Shown: positions 24,569 to 35,943 of the stretch, in pieces
How positions within the stretch are numbered: position 1 is the stretch's first letter
How the letters are laid out: the number at the start of each line of letters is the position of its first letter
Assembly (NCBI GenBank): GCA_000733355.1
Contig: JNVV01000079.1
Coordinates: 62,001 to 126,000 of the forward strand
Direction: 5' to 3'
Source of the DNA: Falciphora oryzae
Lineage: Eukaryota; Ascomycota; Sordariomycetes; Magnaporthales; Magnaporthaceae
Length of the DNA stretch: 64,000 nucleotides
Notes under the pieces: generated by a model
Told to the model about the DNA's origin: nothing
Seen by the model: the letters and a program-made list of their open reading frames with translations, nothing else
Databases searched by the model: none
Made by a program: the position numbers and the translations under genes

Positions 24569-25133
24569 AGGGGACTGGGCTGGTAGGTGCCTACCCCAGT
24601 CTAGGAGAAGACCACGTAGACAGCTAGTAACTAGCAGGACCTTTTATTTGTCCTACATCCTGATCCATTGCATGCCTGTCCCCCTCTCCCGCCGTTTCTG
24701 TAAGCTTGTATCCGCCGTCCAGATTCCACGCATCATAGAATGCGGCGTGTGAGTGGCCGGCAAAATGAGTAAGATATATTGGGGTGCCCAAGGGGTGATA
24801 GCGGGTGGAAGCTGAGGTGCCGAAGGACTTTAGGCAGATCCCGATATCACCAGCGCCGGAATTATGCGCTGCGCCGAACACCAATTCCGGCGTGATTGGA
24901 CACGTTGCGCGATTCTGTAGATGTGCTAAATAGGTGGGAGGGCTCACTCGATACATCTGCAGAGGCTTCGTGACATTTCTGCGCTGCCTTGGATCCATAT
25001 GCCTCTCGTCGTTTCCAACGCTGGACAATACTTGGCGGCCGCTTCTTTCCTTTGTCAAGGACCAGTGATTACCCCTCAGTGCTATCACCGCTTCCAGGGA
25101 GTAGGTAAATTGCAATTAGAACAACTTGCAACG

Positions 25134-26423
25134 ATGGCGCGCGCATCTTTCCTGCACATCTTCCTCGCCATCACGGCCCGGCTGTCGACCGTGGCAGAGG
25201 CGTCAAGCCATGGCGACTCGGGCATCGCTCAGGAAGGGGTCCAGGTACCCATCATGCCCAAATACATGGAAAACCTGACCGAGACGGCAATGTTCCATCC
25301 CAAGGGATGGTACACGCCTAACATCTGCGAGGGCAAATGGTGCCTCTACTCGAGCCGCGAGATCGGCAACAGCAGGGGGCTGGCCGTGATCACCAGTCAC
25401 AGCACCTTCCAGAAGATCAGGAGACTCGAAGTGTTTATGAATAAGATCCAGAGCACCCCAGGCCCAGGGACGCCCGGCGTGTCCTTCGAAGAGCGGGAGG
25501 TGGAATCGTCACCGAAAGGTTCGAATGACGTCGAGCCATTATTCGAGCTCGTGGCCACAGAGCCCCTGAAGCGCGGCACTAGGCTCATGGAGCTCCTGCC
25601 CGTCATAATGGCGCACAAGAGCTTCCTCAACGAGACGGACCGGGCGGCGCAGGGCCGCCTCCTAGAGGCCGCCCTCGCCCTCCTCCCCGACAGAACCCGC
25701 AAGCTCACCAGGGACGGCATGGCCAAGTCCCGGCACGCCAGCGCGCGGCACAGCCTCCGCGACGCGCTCCTCCTGCACCCGATGGAGACGGGCACCGGGT
25801 CGACGCACTGGGACGGCCCCGACCACGGGCGCCACTACGCGCTATACCCGGAGGTGCTGGCGGCGCCCCACGAGTGCCGCGCCAACGTCGCCTGGCACAT
25901 CGACGCCAACCACGTGCTGCACCTGACCGTGGCGCGCAAGACGGCCGCCGACGAGCCGCTAGCCATCTCCTTCCTAAACCCAACCCTCGCCCACGCCAAG
26001 CGCGCCGAGGCCACGCGTCTGGTCTGGGGCTCCCCCTGCACCTGCGACCACTGCGCGTCGGGCGGCGACCTGGACGCGGTGCGGGCGCGCGACGTGCGGC
26101 ACGCCGAGATCGCGGCCATCGAGAAGGAGCTCAAGGACATGGACAGCAAGCGGGTCACGACGGGGATGCTGGAGCACTACGTGGCGCTGCTGGAGCGCGA
26201 CAGGCTGCACGCGCGCATGGCCGAGGCGTACGAGCTGGTGGCGTACAACTACGCGTACCTCGGGTTCGAGAAGAAGGCGCGCAAGTACGGCGCCCTTGCC
26301 GTCCAGGCCGCCGTCATCGAGCAGGGGGCCGAGGCCAACGACGTCACGGCGCTGCGGGTGTTTGCCAATAGCGTGACGGAGCACTATTCGTGGCAGAGGA
26401 AGGTCAAGAAGAAGCAGGTTTGA
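25134..26423 (+). CDS. Secreted SET-domain protein (429 aa)
   Basis: Single exon. The start at 25134 is chosen because it gives a signal peptide (ARASFLHIFLAITARLSTV...EAS); an in-frame ATG at 24999 would bury it. The central part has the SET-domain layout used by fungal SMYD-like proteins. RGLAVIT starts the domain, FELVATEPLKRGTRLMELLP is its second strand block and HECRANVAWHIDANHVLHLT holds the conserved N(A/C)..N segment. DEPLAISFLNPTLAHAKRAE precedes a post-SET-type cysteine cluster (SPCTCDHC). A helical tail (residues about 330-425) resembles a TPR-like C-terminus. SET proteins are usually lysine methyltransferases, but secreted fungal versions have no established substrate. The canonical catalytic Tyr after the NHxC-like block is not obvious, so activity is uncertain. 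Confidence 0.8.
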   Translation: MARASFLHIFLAITARLSTVAEASSHGDSGIAQEGVQVPIMPKYMENLTETAMFHPKGWYTPNICEGKWCLYSSREIGNSRGLAVITSHSTFQKIRRLEVFMNKIQSTPGPGTPGVSFEEREVESSPKGSNDVEPLFELVATEPLKRGTRLMELLPVIMAHKSFLNETDRAAQGRLLEAALALLPDRTRKLTRDGMAKSRHASARHSLRDALLLHPMETGTGSTHWDGPDHGRHYALYPEVLAAPHECRANVAWHIDANHVLHLTVARKTAADEPLAISFLNPTLAHAKRAEATRLVWGSPCTCDHCASGGDLDAVRARDVRHAEIAAIEKELKDMDSKRVTTGMLEHYVALLERDRLHARMAEAYELVAYNYAYLGFEKKARKYGALAVQAAVIEQGAEANDVTALRVFANSVTEHYSWQRKVKKKQV

Positions 26424-26528
26424 CTTGGGGGGCTGGACGGAAGGATGACTGGGTTCGTAGACCGAGACGATGCAAAGCTAGACGAGGAAATTGACCACCG
26501 GTTCCGTTGCAACGACCCCCTTCCCAAT

Positions 26529-28715
26529 TCACACCCCAATGTTTCCAAACTGCCTCGCAAACGCCTGGCTGCTAAAGTTCTGCCCTGTGGCCGGGATAGT
26601 GTTATGCGACATGGTGAGAATATTCTCCTGCGGAAACATGGATCTGACAGCCCGCGTCGGCGAAGGGCTCGTGATCAGCAGCTTGAAGATGCAGCCTCCG
26701 AGCTGCTGCCAGGGGTCCACCCGTGCCATGTAAAGAAGAAGCCCCAGGACCTGCTCCGTCTCGGCCCAGAATTGGTCCCTCTCGTAGTACGTGATCCCGT
26801 CGATGACGCAAAACAGCGCCGTAAAGGGCTCTCCGTTGCCCCCGCTGCCGCCGAGGAGGCTGACGAGACGCAAGAAAACTTGGCCCAGCTGGGTGATGTC
26901 CCCAGCCATGATTTGGTCAGGGCTGAAGGCGCGGTCCACGTCGATGGAAAATCCCGGACCGCGTCGCTGCACCAGGATGCCGAAAACTTGGGCGATAAGG
27001 CATCGGAGCATGCCGAGACCGCCCGTCGGGGGCTCGTCGGGGAACAAGTGGCGGCCGCAGAAAAAGGAGATGATCGAGGAGTTCACAGCCTTGGGGAGCA
27101 CTCTAATAGTTTGGACAAAGGTGGTGCAGAAAAGCGTCACTCCCGATACGTACTGCTGGCCCTGGAGGTCGCCGTGGATCAACAATTCGGCGGAGGACGG
27201 GTGGGTCATCCACATCTGGAAAAGAGGCTGTGTCACCAGCTGGCCGGCGCGCTGGCAGTCCGTCGTGGAAAGCCGGCTCTGGATGCGGAGGACGTGCTCC
27301 ATGTCGCCTTTCTCGACGCCGTCGGGGACCTGGAGAAGGTACATGACCTCGTCTCTTCCCAGCTCCAGGCGCTGGGGAGACGGGACTGCAACGGCGCCAG
27401 CGCTGGGGGCCTGAATCCTTGCTTGTATCTCGACGCCTTTCACAGAGAAGACAAAGGCAGCGTTGGCCTGCAGCTGGTTGAAGAGGGCCAAGATTAAGTT
27501 TTGAGTGTCGGCCGCAGCCTGCTGAGTGGTTTGTATGGCCTCCCTGTGGTTAGTTTCCGCTACCTCGCTCTGATTTGCAAACCCTGCACAAAAAAAAAAC
27601 GTTAGAAATAGCAACCTTCAGTTACGCGCAATACTTGCCTTGATGTACCGCGTCACGCGTATCTTTGTTGGTATTCATATCAGAGTTGCGAGCTTGGTGG
27701 ATGAGCCGCTGGCTGCTGGCCTCGACCTGTTCAAGGCTGAGTACGAGGGCTTTCTGGTAGTCTTTTCCAGAGACGACAGCGGAGAAGGCGCGAGAAGCTT
27801 CACGCATGGGTTAGAGAGACTACCCATTGTCATACAAAGCGGTGGGCGGGCAACCAAACTCACCTTGGCTTTTGATGTAGTAGCCAATAAGATTCTCCAC
27901 GCCGTGGAAGATAGCAGCGGCTAGATTGGCGGAGGCCTTTAAGATATTTTCATCGCCTCGGAATATGGTGACGTACGTTTCGATGTCACCAAAGTTCTGC
28001 TCCAAGCCCTCCAGGCTGTGAACAAGCTCTTGCCGCAACTTGTTTGCAGTCTTTGCCGCCTGTGCCACCATTTAGCAGGCGATCAGCTCTATGGATTAGC
28101 CCATCACGTTCCTTTCTCTATAGAGGCTCGAAAGCCCTTATTCCATCATCAAGGAACGCTCACATTTAGCAGCACTTTTACCAGTGCCAGGACAGGGGAC
28201 GAGTATTCAAACTCTGGGATGAATTCTATCACCCCCTCCACGTAGTGCGCATTGTCTGCAATTTTCCTCGTGACTTTCTTTACCACACCAGAAAACCCAG
28301 TGGTGTTTTGGAACTTGTCTTGTGCCTCTTGCACCTTGTCATTGATGTCGTCCCACGATTCGAGCGAACGGATGCTGAACCTGGACTCGGCCCGGCCCTT
28401 AGGCTCAACCGGATGCTGGATCTTGAGGGAGTCCATGGCCTTGGGGAATATTTGATTCCAAAATGTCAGTTTGTCTGTGGCTGGGGCCGCAGGGCGGGGG
28501 GATGGTGGTGGACGTGGCGACGGCGATCGAACGTGGCCGAGGCTCAGACCATAGGGGACGAAACGCCTGGCTGCCACATCATAGCGTGTCTGTTGGTTCA
28601 TCGATAGGAACGCGGGGTCATAGGCCGGCAGCCTGTTGTCCATGAAATCCACCGCTGCTGGCTGGAGGCTCACCAGAGGGAGATCCTCGACTGGCGGCAA
28701 CTGCGCTTGCGACAT
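26529..28715 (-). CDS. Fungal DUF7708/NACHT-like STAND protein (653 aa)
   Basis: Four exons on the minus strand: 28715-28164, 28059-27864, 27797-27639 and 27583-26529; phases agree throughout. Intron 3 uses a GC donor (CAAG/GCAAGT at 27638) and a GTGCAG acceptor. The N-terminal 130 residues are Pro-rich. Then comes an alpha-helical block (WDDINDKVQEAQDKFQ; YVEGVIEFIPEFEYSSPVLA) typical of the DUF7708 region found N-terminal of NACHT-type ATPases. The C-terminal half has HPSSAELLIHGDLQG, IISFFCGRH, GLGMLRCLIAQVFG, TALFCVIDGITYYE (Walker B-like) and FKLLITSPSPTRAV. A classical GxxxxGK[ST] P-loop is missing, as in many members of this fungal family, so nucleotide hydrolysis is doubtful. It converges on the SET gene (105 bp apart) and is divergent from the AAA gene. 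Confidence 0.8.
27584..27638 (-). other. GC-AG intron (55 bp)
   Basis: The donor reads AAG/GCAAGT, the usual context of GC-AG introns, and the acceptor TTTTTTTGTGCAG follows an uninterrupted T-rich tract. Splicing joins CAT CAA G with GG TTT GCA, restoring the frame. No GT donor in range does so. Confidence 0.75.
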
Positions 28716-29299
28716 ATTGCCTGTGCTTGGTCGAGCCTTTCCGAAAGTGTCGAGAGGTGGGAGTGTCGGGGTTGAGATTTCGAATCGGCGAAAAAATTGG
28801 GTATTGACGCCTTCATATGTGACCTGTCGGGCGCATACCTAATTATTGGATCCCGAGTGTCAGACGAAGGTGGCCGTAGGTCAATAATTCCGTGTAATTG
28901 GGCCGATCGCGTGCATGAATAAACGCCCAACTGCAGGTAAGGCAACAAATGGCTCACCGGTTGGTCCAGCCGAAAGCGAGGCTGCAGACAGCTTACCAAT
29001 CGGCCTCATGGCGAGAGCTTCGATTCTCAATTCTGGCGCTTGGCATTCGTGTCGCCGGAGCGGGGTGTTTAGGTAGAAAACTGGCTAGACCTTTCACTTT
29101 CAGTCTCTCCAAAACCCTTTCCGTTACATGCCACCCTTCATTCCACCAAGCACCCGAATCGAATCCACTCCCTTTCGCTGTCTTTTGTTGGCAACTGCAT
29201 GGTTGCAATTCCCCTAATCCTAGACGGTTTCAGTGCGCGAAGCTGTCCAGTGGCGACCACCTTGTATCGCACCCTCCCCTACCACCCTCATATGGCAAC

Positions 29300-32200
29300 A
29301 TGGCAAACACGGCAGCTTCATCGGGTGAAACCTCGAAGAAAGGCCCTCGAGGACTGAGAGATCGCCTGAAACACTGGAGATCAAACCCTGAAGAAGGGGT
29401 TCACGCACCAACAGAAGATGCGCAAGACGCCAAGGCCGCAAGTCAACCGGATATTGCTACGGATGGTGATATGCAAGCCGAGGCCAGTTCAACCGCCTCC
29501 AAGTCCGCCGCCGCAACGGACAAGAGCGAGCCGCGAGATGTCAAGGTCACAAGTCAACCGAATATCACTGAGGATGAATCTGCACAAGTCGCGACCACTT
29601 CAACTGCCTCCAAGCCCGCCCGCGCACCCGAGACGAATGAGCCGCGTGATGCCGAGGCTGCAGATCAACCGGAGATGGCTAGAGATGACGATACGCAAGA
29701 CGGAGTCACTTCAAGCGCTTCCGAGTCCGACCCGGCAACGAATCAGAGCGAGCCACAAGATGAGGTTGTGGTGATACTTGGCCATCACTGGACGGAGTGG
29801 GCTGAGTTTCGGCGTTCAATTCACTTACGCCAAAACTTTCTCATAAACGTACTCGTTGGGAACCCAATTCCGAAGGAGACAGTCAAGGTCGGGGACGAGG
29901 TAATCCAGTTGGACGACAAGAAGCCCGAGACCTTGATCTGGGACGACTCCATTGAGATGGAACACGCCTCACCACGCCCATCCTTCCAGTGCCAACTTCC
30001 GGAGAGGATACGCATAAATTCGATTATATTTCTCCGGCTGTTCCCCATCTCCCTACCCAATATCACCACAATCATCCACTTTCGGCCATTTCTTTACCTG
30101 AGCTGGATAGGCCCTTGGATCGCCAGATGTATCAACGAACGGAAGAGCAAGATCGGGCTTTGTCAGCTGGCTGAGACTCAAAAGGCCACCGATGCTGCTA
30201 CCGCCGACAGCGCGAGCCAGAATCCGAATCATACTTCTTCTGCATGCATCCCGTCAGATTCCTTACACAACACAATGAAGGAACTCGGGGAGCTTCAGTG
30301 CATCTACGACTTCATCGAAACAGTCATTGGGGAAAGAGTGGCGTACTTGCACGATGAATCTGCAGGACCAAAGCTGGTCGCCCACAGCGATATGTGGCAC
30401 CTCTTCCATCCCGGCGAATTTGTCGTCAGCAAAAATGAGAAGCAAGCATATCGTGTACTCCGCACCAAAACCACTGGCCCTCATCACATGACATCCGCAG
30501 AAGCGGAGGCTGCGGAGGCTTTATGGCAGGCCGGCATTTCTTACTGCATCACCTTGGTTCGTATCGGCACCGACGGTCTTCTCGTCGGGCCAGTGACATC
30601 AGAATTCTCACCTCGCCCTTTCGAGGGCGAGGTGGACGTCACCACCCTGGACTACTACCCACTTCGGTTTGCCAAGACTCTTGGGCTTCGTCAGAAGTTC
30701 CTGGAGATGGGCAGGCTCTTTCTCGACCTGCTAGACGTGAAGCACATGCACTTCACAGGTCTCACTGTGGGCGAACAGCACGAAATGGACTGCCAGGTCG
30801 TGATAGATGGCGAGGCAGCGTTTTCTAGCGAAGGAGCTCATCGGGACTCGCGGCCTCGCGTTGAAAACCTGCCAGTGCAGGGCAAAGTGGAAGACCCTTC
30901 TCAGATACCGTGCCGGTGGTTTTGTTGCCGGTACGAAAGTATAGCGTACGATCTGATCGCCGAAGTAAACCGTAACAAGGAGTTTATGGACACGCTGATC
31001 TCCCAATCGGCACCGGAATCACTCCGACTTACCGTCAGATGCCAGCCATCCCGCGAGATAATGCAGAACAAGGGCAAAGTAAGCGAAGAAGAGCTGATCA
31101 TAATGTCTGGGGAAGTGTTTGGGTTTCTCCTTGATAGCCGGAGATGGGGTAAGCCTCGATTTCGGTGTATCCTTGCGATTGATTGGAGAGATGCTCACCG
31201 ACTTCCCTGAGTCCAGCCACCCTCTCGGTCTGGCACCTGTCAGAGGCCTACACGCAAGAGCAGCAGACGGCGGCCATCCCAAATGCCGAGGGCCCAATCC
31301 CACTCGGCAAATCTTTCGATCAGCTGGTGTTACCAGAAGGACACAAAGAGCTCGTGAAGTCACTAATCTCGCAACACTTCCGTGACAAAAGGGCAGATCG
31401 CAAGCACGAGCAGACAGACATTGTAAGAGGCAAAGGTAAGTACACTTTGATGAGTCGATCAGGATTCAGGTCGAGTACCGAGGTGACTGAGGAAACTAGC
31501 TAACATCAAGGAAAGGAAAGGGTCTAGTGCTGTTGCTTCATGGGGCACCCGGGGTTGGCAAAACAACCACTGCAGGTATGAAATCCGCCCTTGCAATGAG
31601 ATATGCTTCCGACGAGGTTAGATATTACCTGAGACTGATATCCTATTTAAAAGAGGCGGTCGCGGAGTACTTCAAGAAGCCACTTTTTCACATTACTTGT
31701 GGTAAGGCCCGGCAACCAGCAGCGCTCTTGAAAAGATACTTGTGGCAAGGAATTAACGACTAACTACCTACCTAATATCGGACCTCTAGGCGACCTCGGG
31801 ACGTCGGCGAAAGACGTGGAAGAAGCCTTGGTGCGAAACTTCAAGCTTGCCAACAAGTGGGGTTGCATTCTGCTGTTGGATGAAGCCGAGGTCTTCCTCG
31901 CTGCCAGGACACCCAACGATCACGTTAGAAATGGTCTCGTTGCAGGTATGTAACATCCCAATAGGCGATTGTTGATACAATGTTCAAGTTTCTTCCAACT
32001 AATTACGTCCGCTCATAGTGTTTCTGCGCACCCTCGAGTATTACGCTGGCGTTCTGTTTGTTACCAGCAACCGCGTCGGTGACTTTGACGAGGCTGTTGT
32101 TGGATTACGTTAGCAGCGCGTGCATCTCCACGCCTCGTGGGCCTGCGGCCCACGGGCCGTGCGCTCCCACGAGCCTACAAAAGGGGATCTTCGATCCCCT

Positions 32201-33495
32201 TCCTGTAACTAGATTCCTTCCCCTTCATGCATCAATACAGACAACTTTCCAGATCTATAGATCTTTGTTCTTTCCTTTGGGAGATCTCCGAGCCTACAGG
32301 AGTAACACTCCTACCAACAGCTGTCATATCCCGCATTCATATGAGCCTCTTCTACCCGCCGCTCACACGGGAGTCCACGGTACAGGTGCTTGAGTTGAAT
32401 CTCAACAGGGCGCGAAATCGGTTCATGAAGCAGAACAGGAGGCTCCTGATCGAACAGGGCCCAGTGGTCAGCTTCATCACCGAGTACTGGATTGCAAACC
32501 CTGGAGCGCGCTGGAACGGCCGCCAGATTCGCAACGCGTGCCAGACTGCCATCGCGCTGGCCGAGTACGAGGCGCGCGGCGGCCACCAGATCGACGGCGC
32601 GGAAGACGAGGCCCTGGGTGCGGACGTGGGCGTTGTGAATCTCAACGTCAAGCATTTCGGCAAGGTTGCGCAGGCGTACTACGATTTCATGGACTACTAC
32701 AACAAGGTCTACGGCGCCGACCCGGACACCCGCGCTGGCGAGCTGGGCATCAGGGCCAGAGTCAGGTCCCCAGGCGCTGCCCTTGGGGGTCATCCTGGGC
32801 AGAACATGGCTCAGCCGGCGCCACAGAGCGCTCCCCGCTGGGGGCAATGGCCGGCATCGCAGCCTCACCACGGGGGACGGGCTGCTGCGCAGTTCTCCGG
32901 CATGCCCGGGGGGAGCTCCCCGACGCCGAGTCAACCCCAAGCCTACGGCGGGGGCAATGTCGGCTCGCCCCCGGCACAGCAAACCTACGTCAACCAGGGG
33001 TTCGGCGGGTCACAAGCGAGCACAAGCCCGTACACGCATCCGATTGGCGCGGGGCAGCGGGATGGTGGGATGGCGGCGACCCAGCAGCAACACCAGGACT
33101 TTGCAGCGCCAGCGGCCATGTCGCATCAACAGGTTACTGCTGTGCCTGGTGTTCTGGCTTCCGGAATGTTTCACCAACATCAGCAACAGCAGCAGCAGCA
33201 GCAGAATCAGCACTACCAGGTGGCCTCGGGAGCGCCGCAGGGGGCCTCGATGATGGGCGGCGGCTACCTGTCACCGGGAGAGTCGCCCGGAACAGGTGGA
33301 GCCGGCGCAGCTGGTATGCAAGGAATGATGTCGGGATCGCCGAGATTCGCCGCGGAGGCGACGGGAATGCAAGGAGGGGCAGCCGGATTTGGAGGAGGGA
33401 TGTATCTCGGGACGGCGGGACCCTCTCAGCCAGGCACCCCCAGCCCGGCCCCTCGTGGTGCTGGGAACGCTGGTGCCAATGCTCAGATGAGGTAG
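29300..33495 (+). CDS. AAA+ ATPase (DUF7025-type N-terminal region), interrupted by a solo LTR
   Basis: Exons: 29300-31148, 31217-31435, 31516-31575, 31654-31701, 31790-31945 and 32019-33495; all five introns are phase 1. The 5' half has a disordered Ala/Thr/Pro-rich repeat region (DKSEPRDVKVTSQPN-like units), then a domain with LPERIRINS, WHLFHPGEFVV, YRVLRT and WFCCRYESIAYD seen in large fungal AAA proteins. Next is the AAA module: LVLPEGHKELVKSL, Walker A HGAPGVGKT, Walker B CILLLDEAEVFLA, sensor LFVTSNRV, ISRIHMSLFYPPL (arginine finger) and the lid ARWNGRQIRNACQTAIALAE. The C-terminus is Gly/Pro/Gln-rich with a CAG-encoded Q8 run. Without the 222-bp LTR and one 5-bp duplicate the frame codes for 1193 residues. 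With the LTR the sensor-to-arginine-finger link is cut by a TAG at 32111-32113 unless the LTR is spliced. An upstream in-frame ATG at 28949 is possible. Confidence 0.8.
32098..32319. mobile_element. Solo LTR of an LTR retrotransposon (222 bp)
   Basis: It begins TGTTGGATTACG and ends CCTACCAACA, that is 5'-TGTTGG...CCAACA-3' terminal inverted repeats. It is flanked on both sides by the 5-bp direct repeat GCTGT (32093-32097 and 32320-32324), the signature of LTR element integration. Removing LTR plus one GCTGT exactly restores the AAA reading frame (GAG GCT GTC ATA TCC). The LTR holds two perfect hairpins (around GGGGATCTTCGATCCCC and CGTGGGCCTGCGGCCCACG) and a TACAAAAGG promoter-like motif. 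No internal retrotransposon sequence remains. Confidence 0.9.
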
Positions 33496-35943
33496 GCGAG
33501 AGACGGGGAAGAAATGGGATTGATGGGAGGAGGAACAACAGGTAGGTCGGTAGGTTCGTATTTTGTCGCTGCTGCTCTATCTTGAAAAATTTGTTACTTC
33601 GGGGGATCCGTTTGGCCGTGTCGGACCCGGCACGCTTCGCAATCAGCAGATACGTTGTGCTTGCACGGGCATTTGAAGACAATTGTCTCGTTTCAGGGCT
33701 CGAAAGGAACCATGTCTTGTGGCGGAGCGGCCCGGAAAGGCGCCACACAGATTGCGATGCACCGGCGCGCACGACGAGCTATGCCGTCGAGGTGCCCGAC
33801 GAAGGAGATGTCCCACCGAGCGCCGTGGAACTCCCCGGTGGGCGTGGACATGCCGCAGCTGGAGAGCACTGAGGTGCAGTCCCCCGAAAGCTCGTGAAGG
33901 CGTTGGCGCGCAGCACGAGCATCACGAAGCTCGCGCTGGAGAACTTTTCGCCTTGCAATCGCTTCGCCCCGACGAACGGCGCGACACATCCCGCCTCGGA
34001 CGCCGGCGGGCATCATCAAAACCGGAAACGCCTGCCCAGAAATCCCCACGAGCCTCGACTCTCACCTTTCGGAGACATGTTNNNNNNNNNNNNNNNNNNN
34101 NNNNNNNNNNNNNNNNNNNNNNNNNNNNNNNNNNNCCGGGGGTGCAAGAGCTGGAGCTGGACAACGTGGCTCACTAGTCTGAGCTTGGTGGCATTCCTCG
34201 TCGGGCGGGCCGATGTCACCGTGGCACTGACCCTGAGAGACGTGTGTGCTGAACAAAGAGACGTCGTCGGACTCGGACTCGAACCTGGCTTGGTTTACGT
34301 AGGAGCAGTTCTTCGACAGCCTAGTGGGAGGGTGGGAGGACGTGTCTCCATTTGGCGCTTCGCCCGGGAAGGCCCGATTGAGACGGGTCTGCAAGAATGC
34401 AAAAGGCGCAACGCGTCGCCGCCCGTGGACGGAAAGGCATCCGTGCTTGAGCCGCGATCAGGCGCCGCTCCCCGAGATTATGGCTCAGAACCCCGCCCGC
34501 CGGTGCTTCCCCTTACATGGTGTTTTTGCGGCGTTGCGCGCCGTGCATGGCGAGTAGACGCGCCCGGAAATGTCCGTCGGCTACAGAGGGTGTGGGTCAG
34601 AAGGCATACTGTGTGCCGTAAAGGCCTTCAACACCGCAGTCGCGAAGTTGTCTGTATTGAGGTACTGTCGGTGTGCAGAATCTGCACCCCGGTGGAGGGC
34701 TATCATGGGTCCTCCAGGGCCCGTGCATGGGACACGGGCCAACCTCTCACACATACGATGATTTTTTTTTTTTTTGGCCCTAGTATGGTGAACCCTGGAC
34801 CGGCCACGAAACACTCCAGGTTGGCATTTTGTATGCAATGGTTCGTCTTGGCGGCGGCGTCGCTCCTGCGCGAGGAGGATACCGCTAGGGCTGAGCCGCA
34901 AGCTGCGCGATCGGTGGGGCCGAAGGGACGAGCCTCCATCGTGGGCCCCGAGGGGATAAGTCCCTATCGGTACGCGGACGTCAGATGATGCATGAGCGCC
35001 AAGTCGGGCGGCTGTGGCGTCTGTCTGTTTCTTGGCTTGGTTTGCGCGTTCCATCCCATCTTCATCCAGGGCCTCCTGCGCAGTTTTGACGACGGAAGCG
35101 CGCCCTGACGCGCATGAGCGTAGGGATGAAACCGGTGCTCCTGAGCGCACCCCCGGGTTTTTATCCCTTTGCCACTCCTCTTGTCGACCAAATCCAGGAC
35201 TTGGCTCTCTCCGTCGAAGTGTTTCCTCCATGTTTTGTGCTTCAAAAGAAAATGAACGCACATCTTCGAGCGTCCGTCGCTATCCCCTTGAGCGCGGCTA
35301 GGGCCCTGCTCCCCTGAACAAGAAAATGTCTCCAGAATTTAACCACGATAAAAATCCGCGGTTGGGAAGATTTGTAAGCAGGGGCCTAACGGCGGTTGAA
35401 GGGATACACCAGACTGCCGTCAACCAGATCGAAAACGCCTCGTTGCGATTTATGCGAATCCATGCGATCCGAAATTAGGGCCGTGCAAGGTACCAGCACC
35501 CGCCTTATGGGGCGAAATCCCATTCCCCGTATTCCGTTTTGAGCCTCTGAATCTCTCCTATTGCCCGATTAGGTAACTGGCCAGGGGGAGGCTCTGCGCG
35601 CGCTGCGCCGATGCCAGCTTGGCATCGTCGGCTTCCCCGGGTTACGGCCTCAATTCGGCCACAGTCCACCAAATGCGGTTCGCAGGCGTCACGGCCAGAC
35701 ACGGTCGTGTACATAAGTGCGCCTCTGGTCTGCCCAAGACCGTCTTTTTTCTCCCTTCTTTCCTCACCCACACACGGTTTTCACATCGCACCACACACTC
35801 TCTTTCCACCTTCGCTGTCTACAGCATTTCCATTCTCTACTATCAACCACGGGTTTCCCGTTCTCTCGAAACCTTCAAAAACAACAACAGCAGCAACACT
35901 TTAAAGAAACGTTAAAAGGAAACAACAAAAAACCACCGTCAAA
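33496..35943. other. Intergenic region with possible decayed LRR/F-box-like fragments
   Basis: No intact gene. Between about 33890 and 34560 short plus-strand pieces read SITKLALENF, VQELELDNVAH and HGVFAALRAVHG, reminiscent of leucine-rich-repeat parts of fungal F-box-like proteins. They lie in different frames around an N gap. From 34600 to 35700 only low-complexity frames are seen. 35700-35940 is a CT-rich leader for the next gene. Confidence 0.4.
34082..34135. other. Assembly gap (54 N)
   Basis: Run of N inside degraded sequence. Confidence 1.

Noticed and set aside
24624..25115. 163-aa minus-strand frame upstream of the SET gene
   Set aside because: Reads like protein in places but has no recognised domain and overlaps the SET promoter and leader; not enough to call a gene.
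26445..27497. 350-aa plus-strand frame
   Set aside because: Antisense to the last exon of the DUF7708/NACHT-like gene, whose motifs and splice sites are convincing.
32098..32319. Treating 32098-32319 as an ordinary intron
   Set aside because: Its ends are TGTTGG/CCAACA with a 5-bp flanking duplication, diagnostic of an LTR; splicing is kept only as a hypothesis.
34581..35261. 226-aa minus-strand frame
   Set aside because: No domain, Arg/Ser-rich composition, in a region of degraded sequence.
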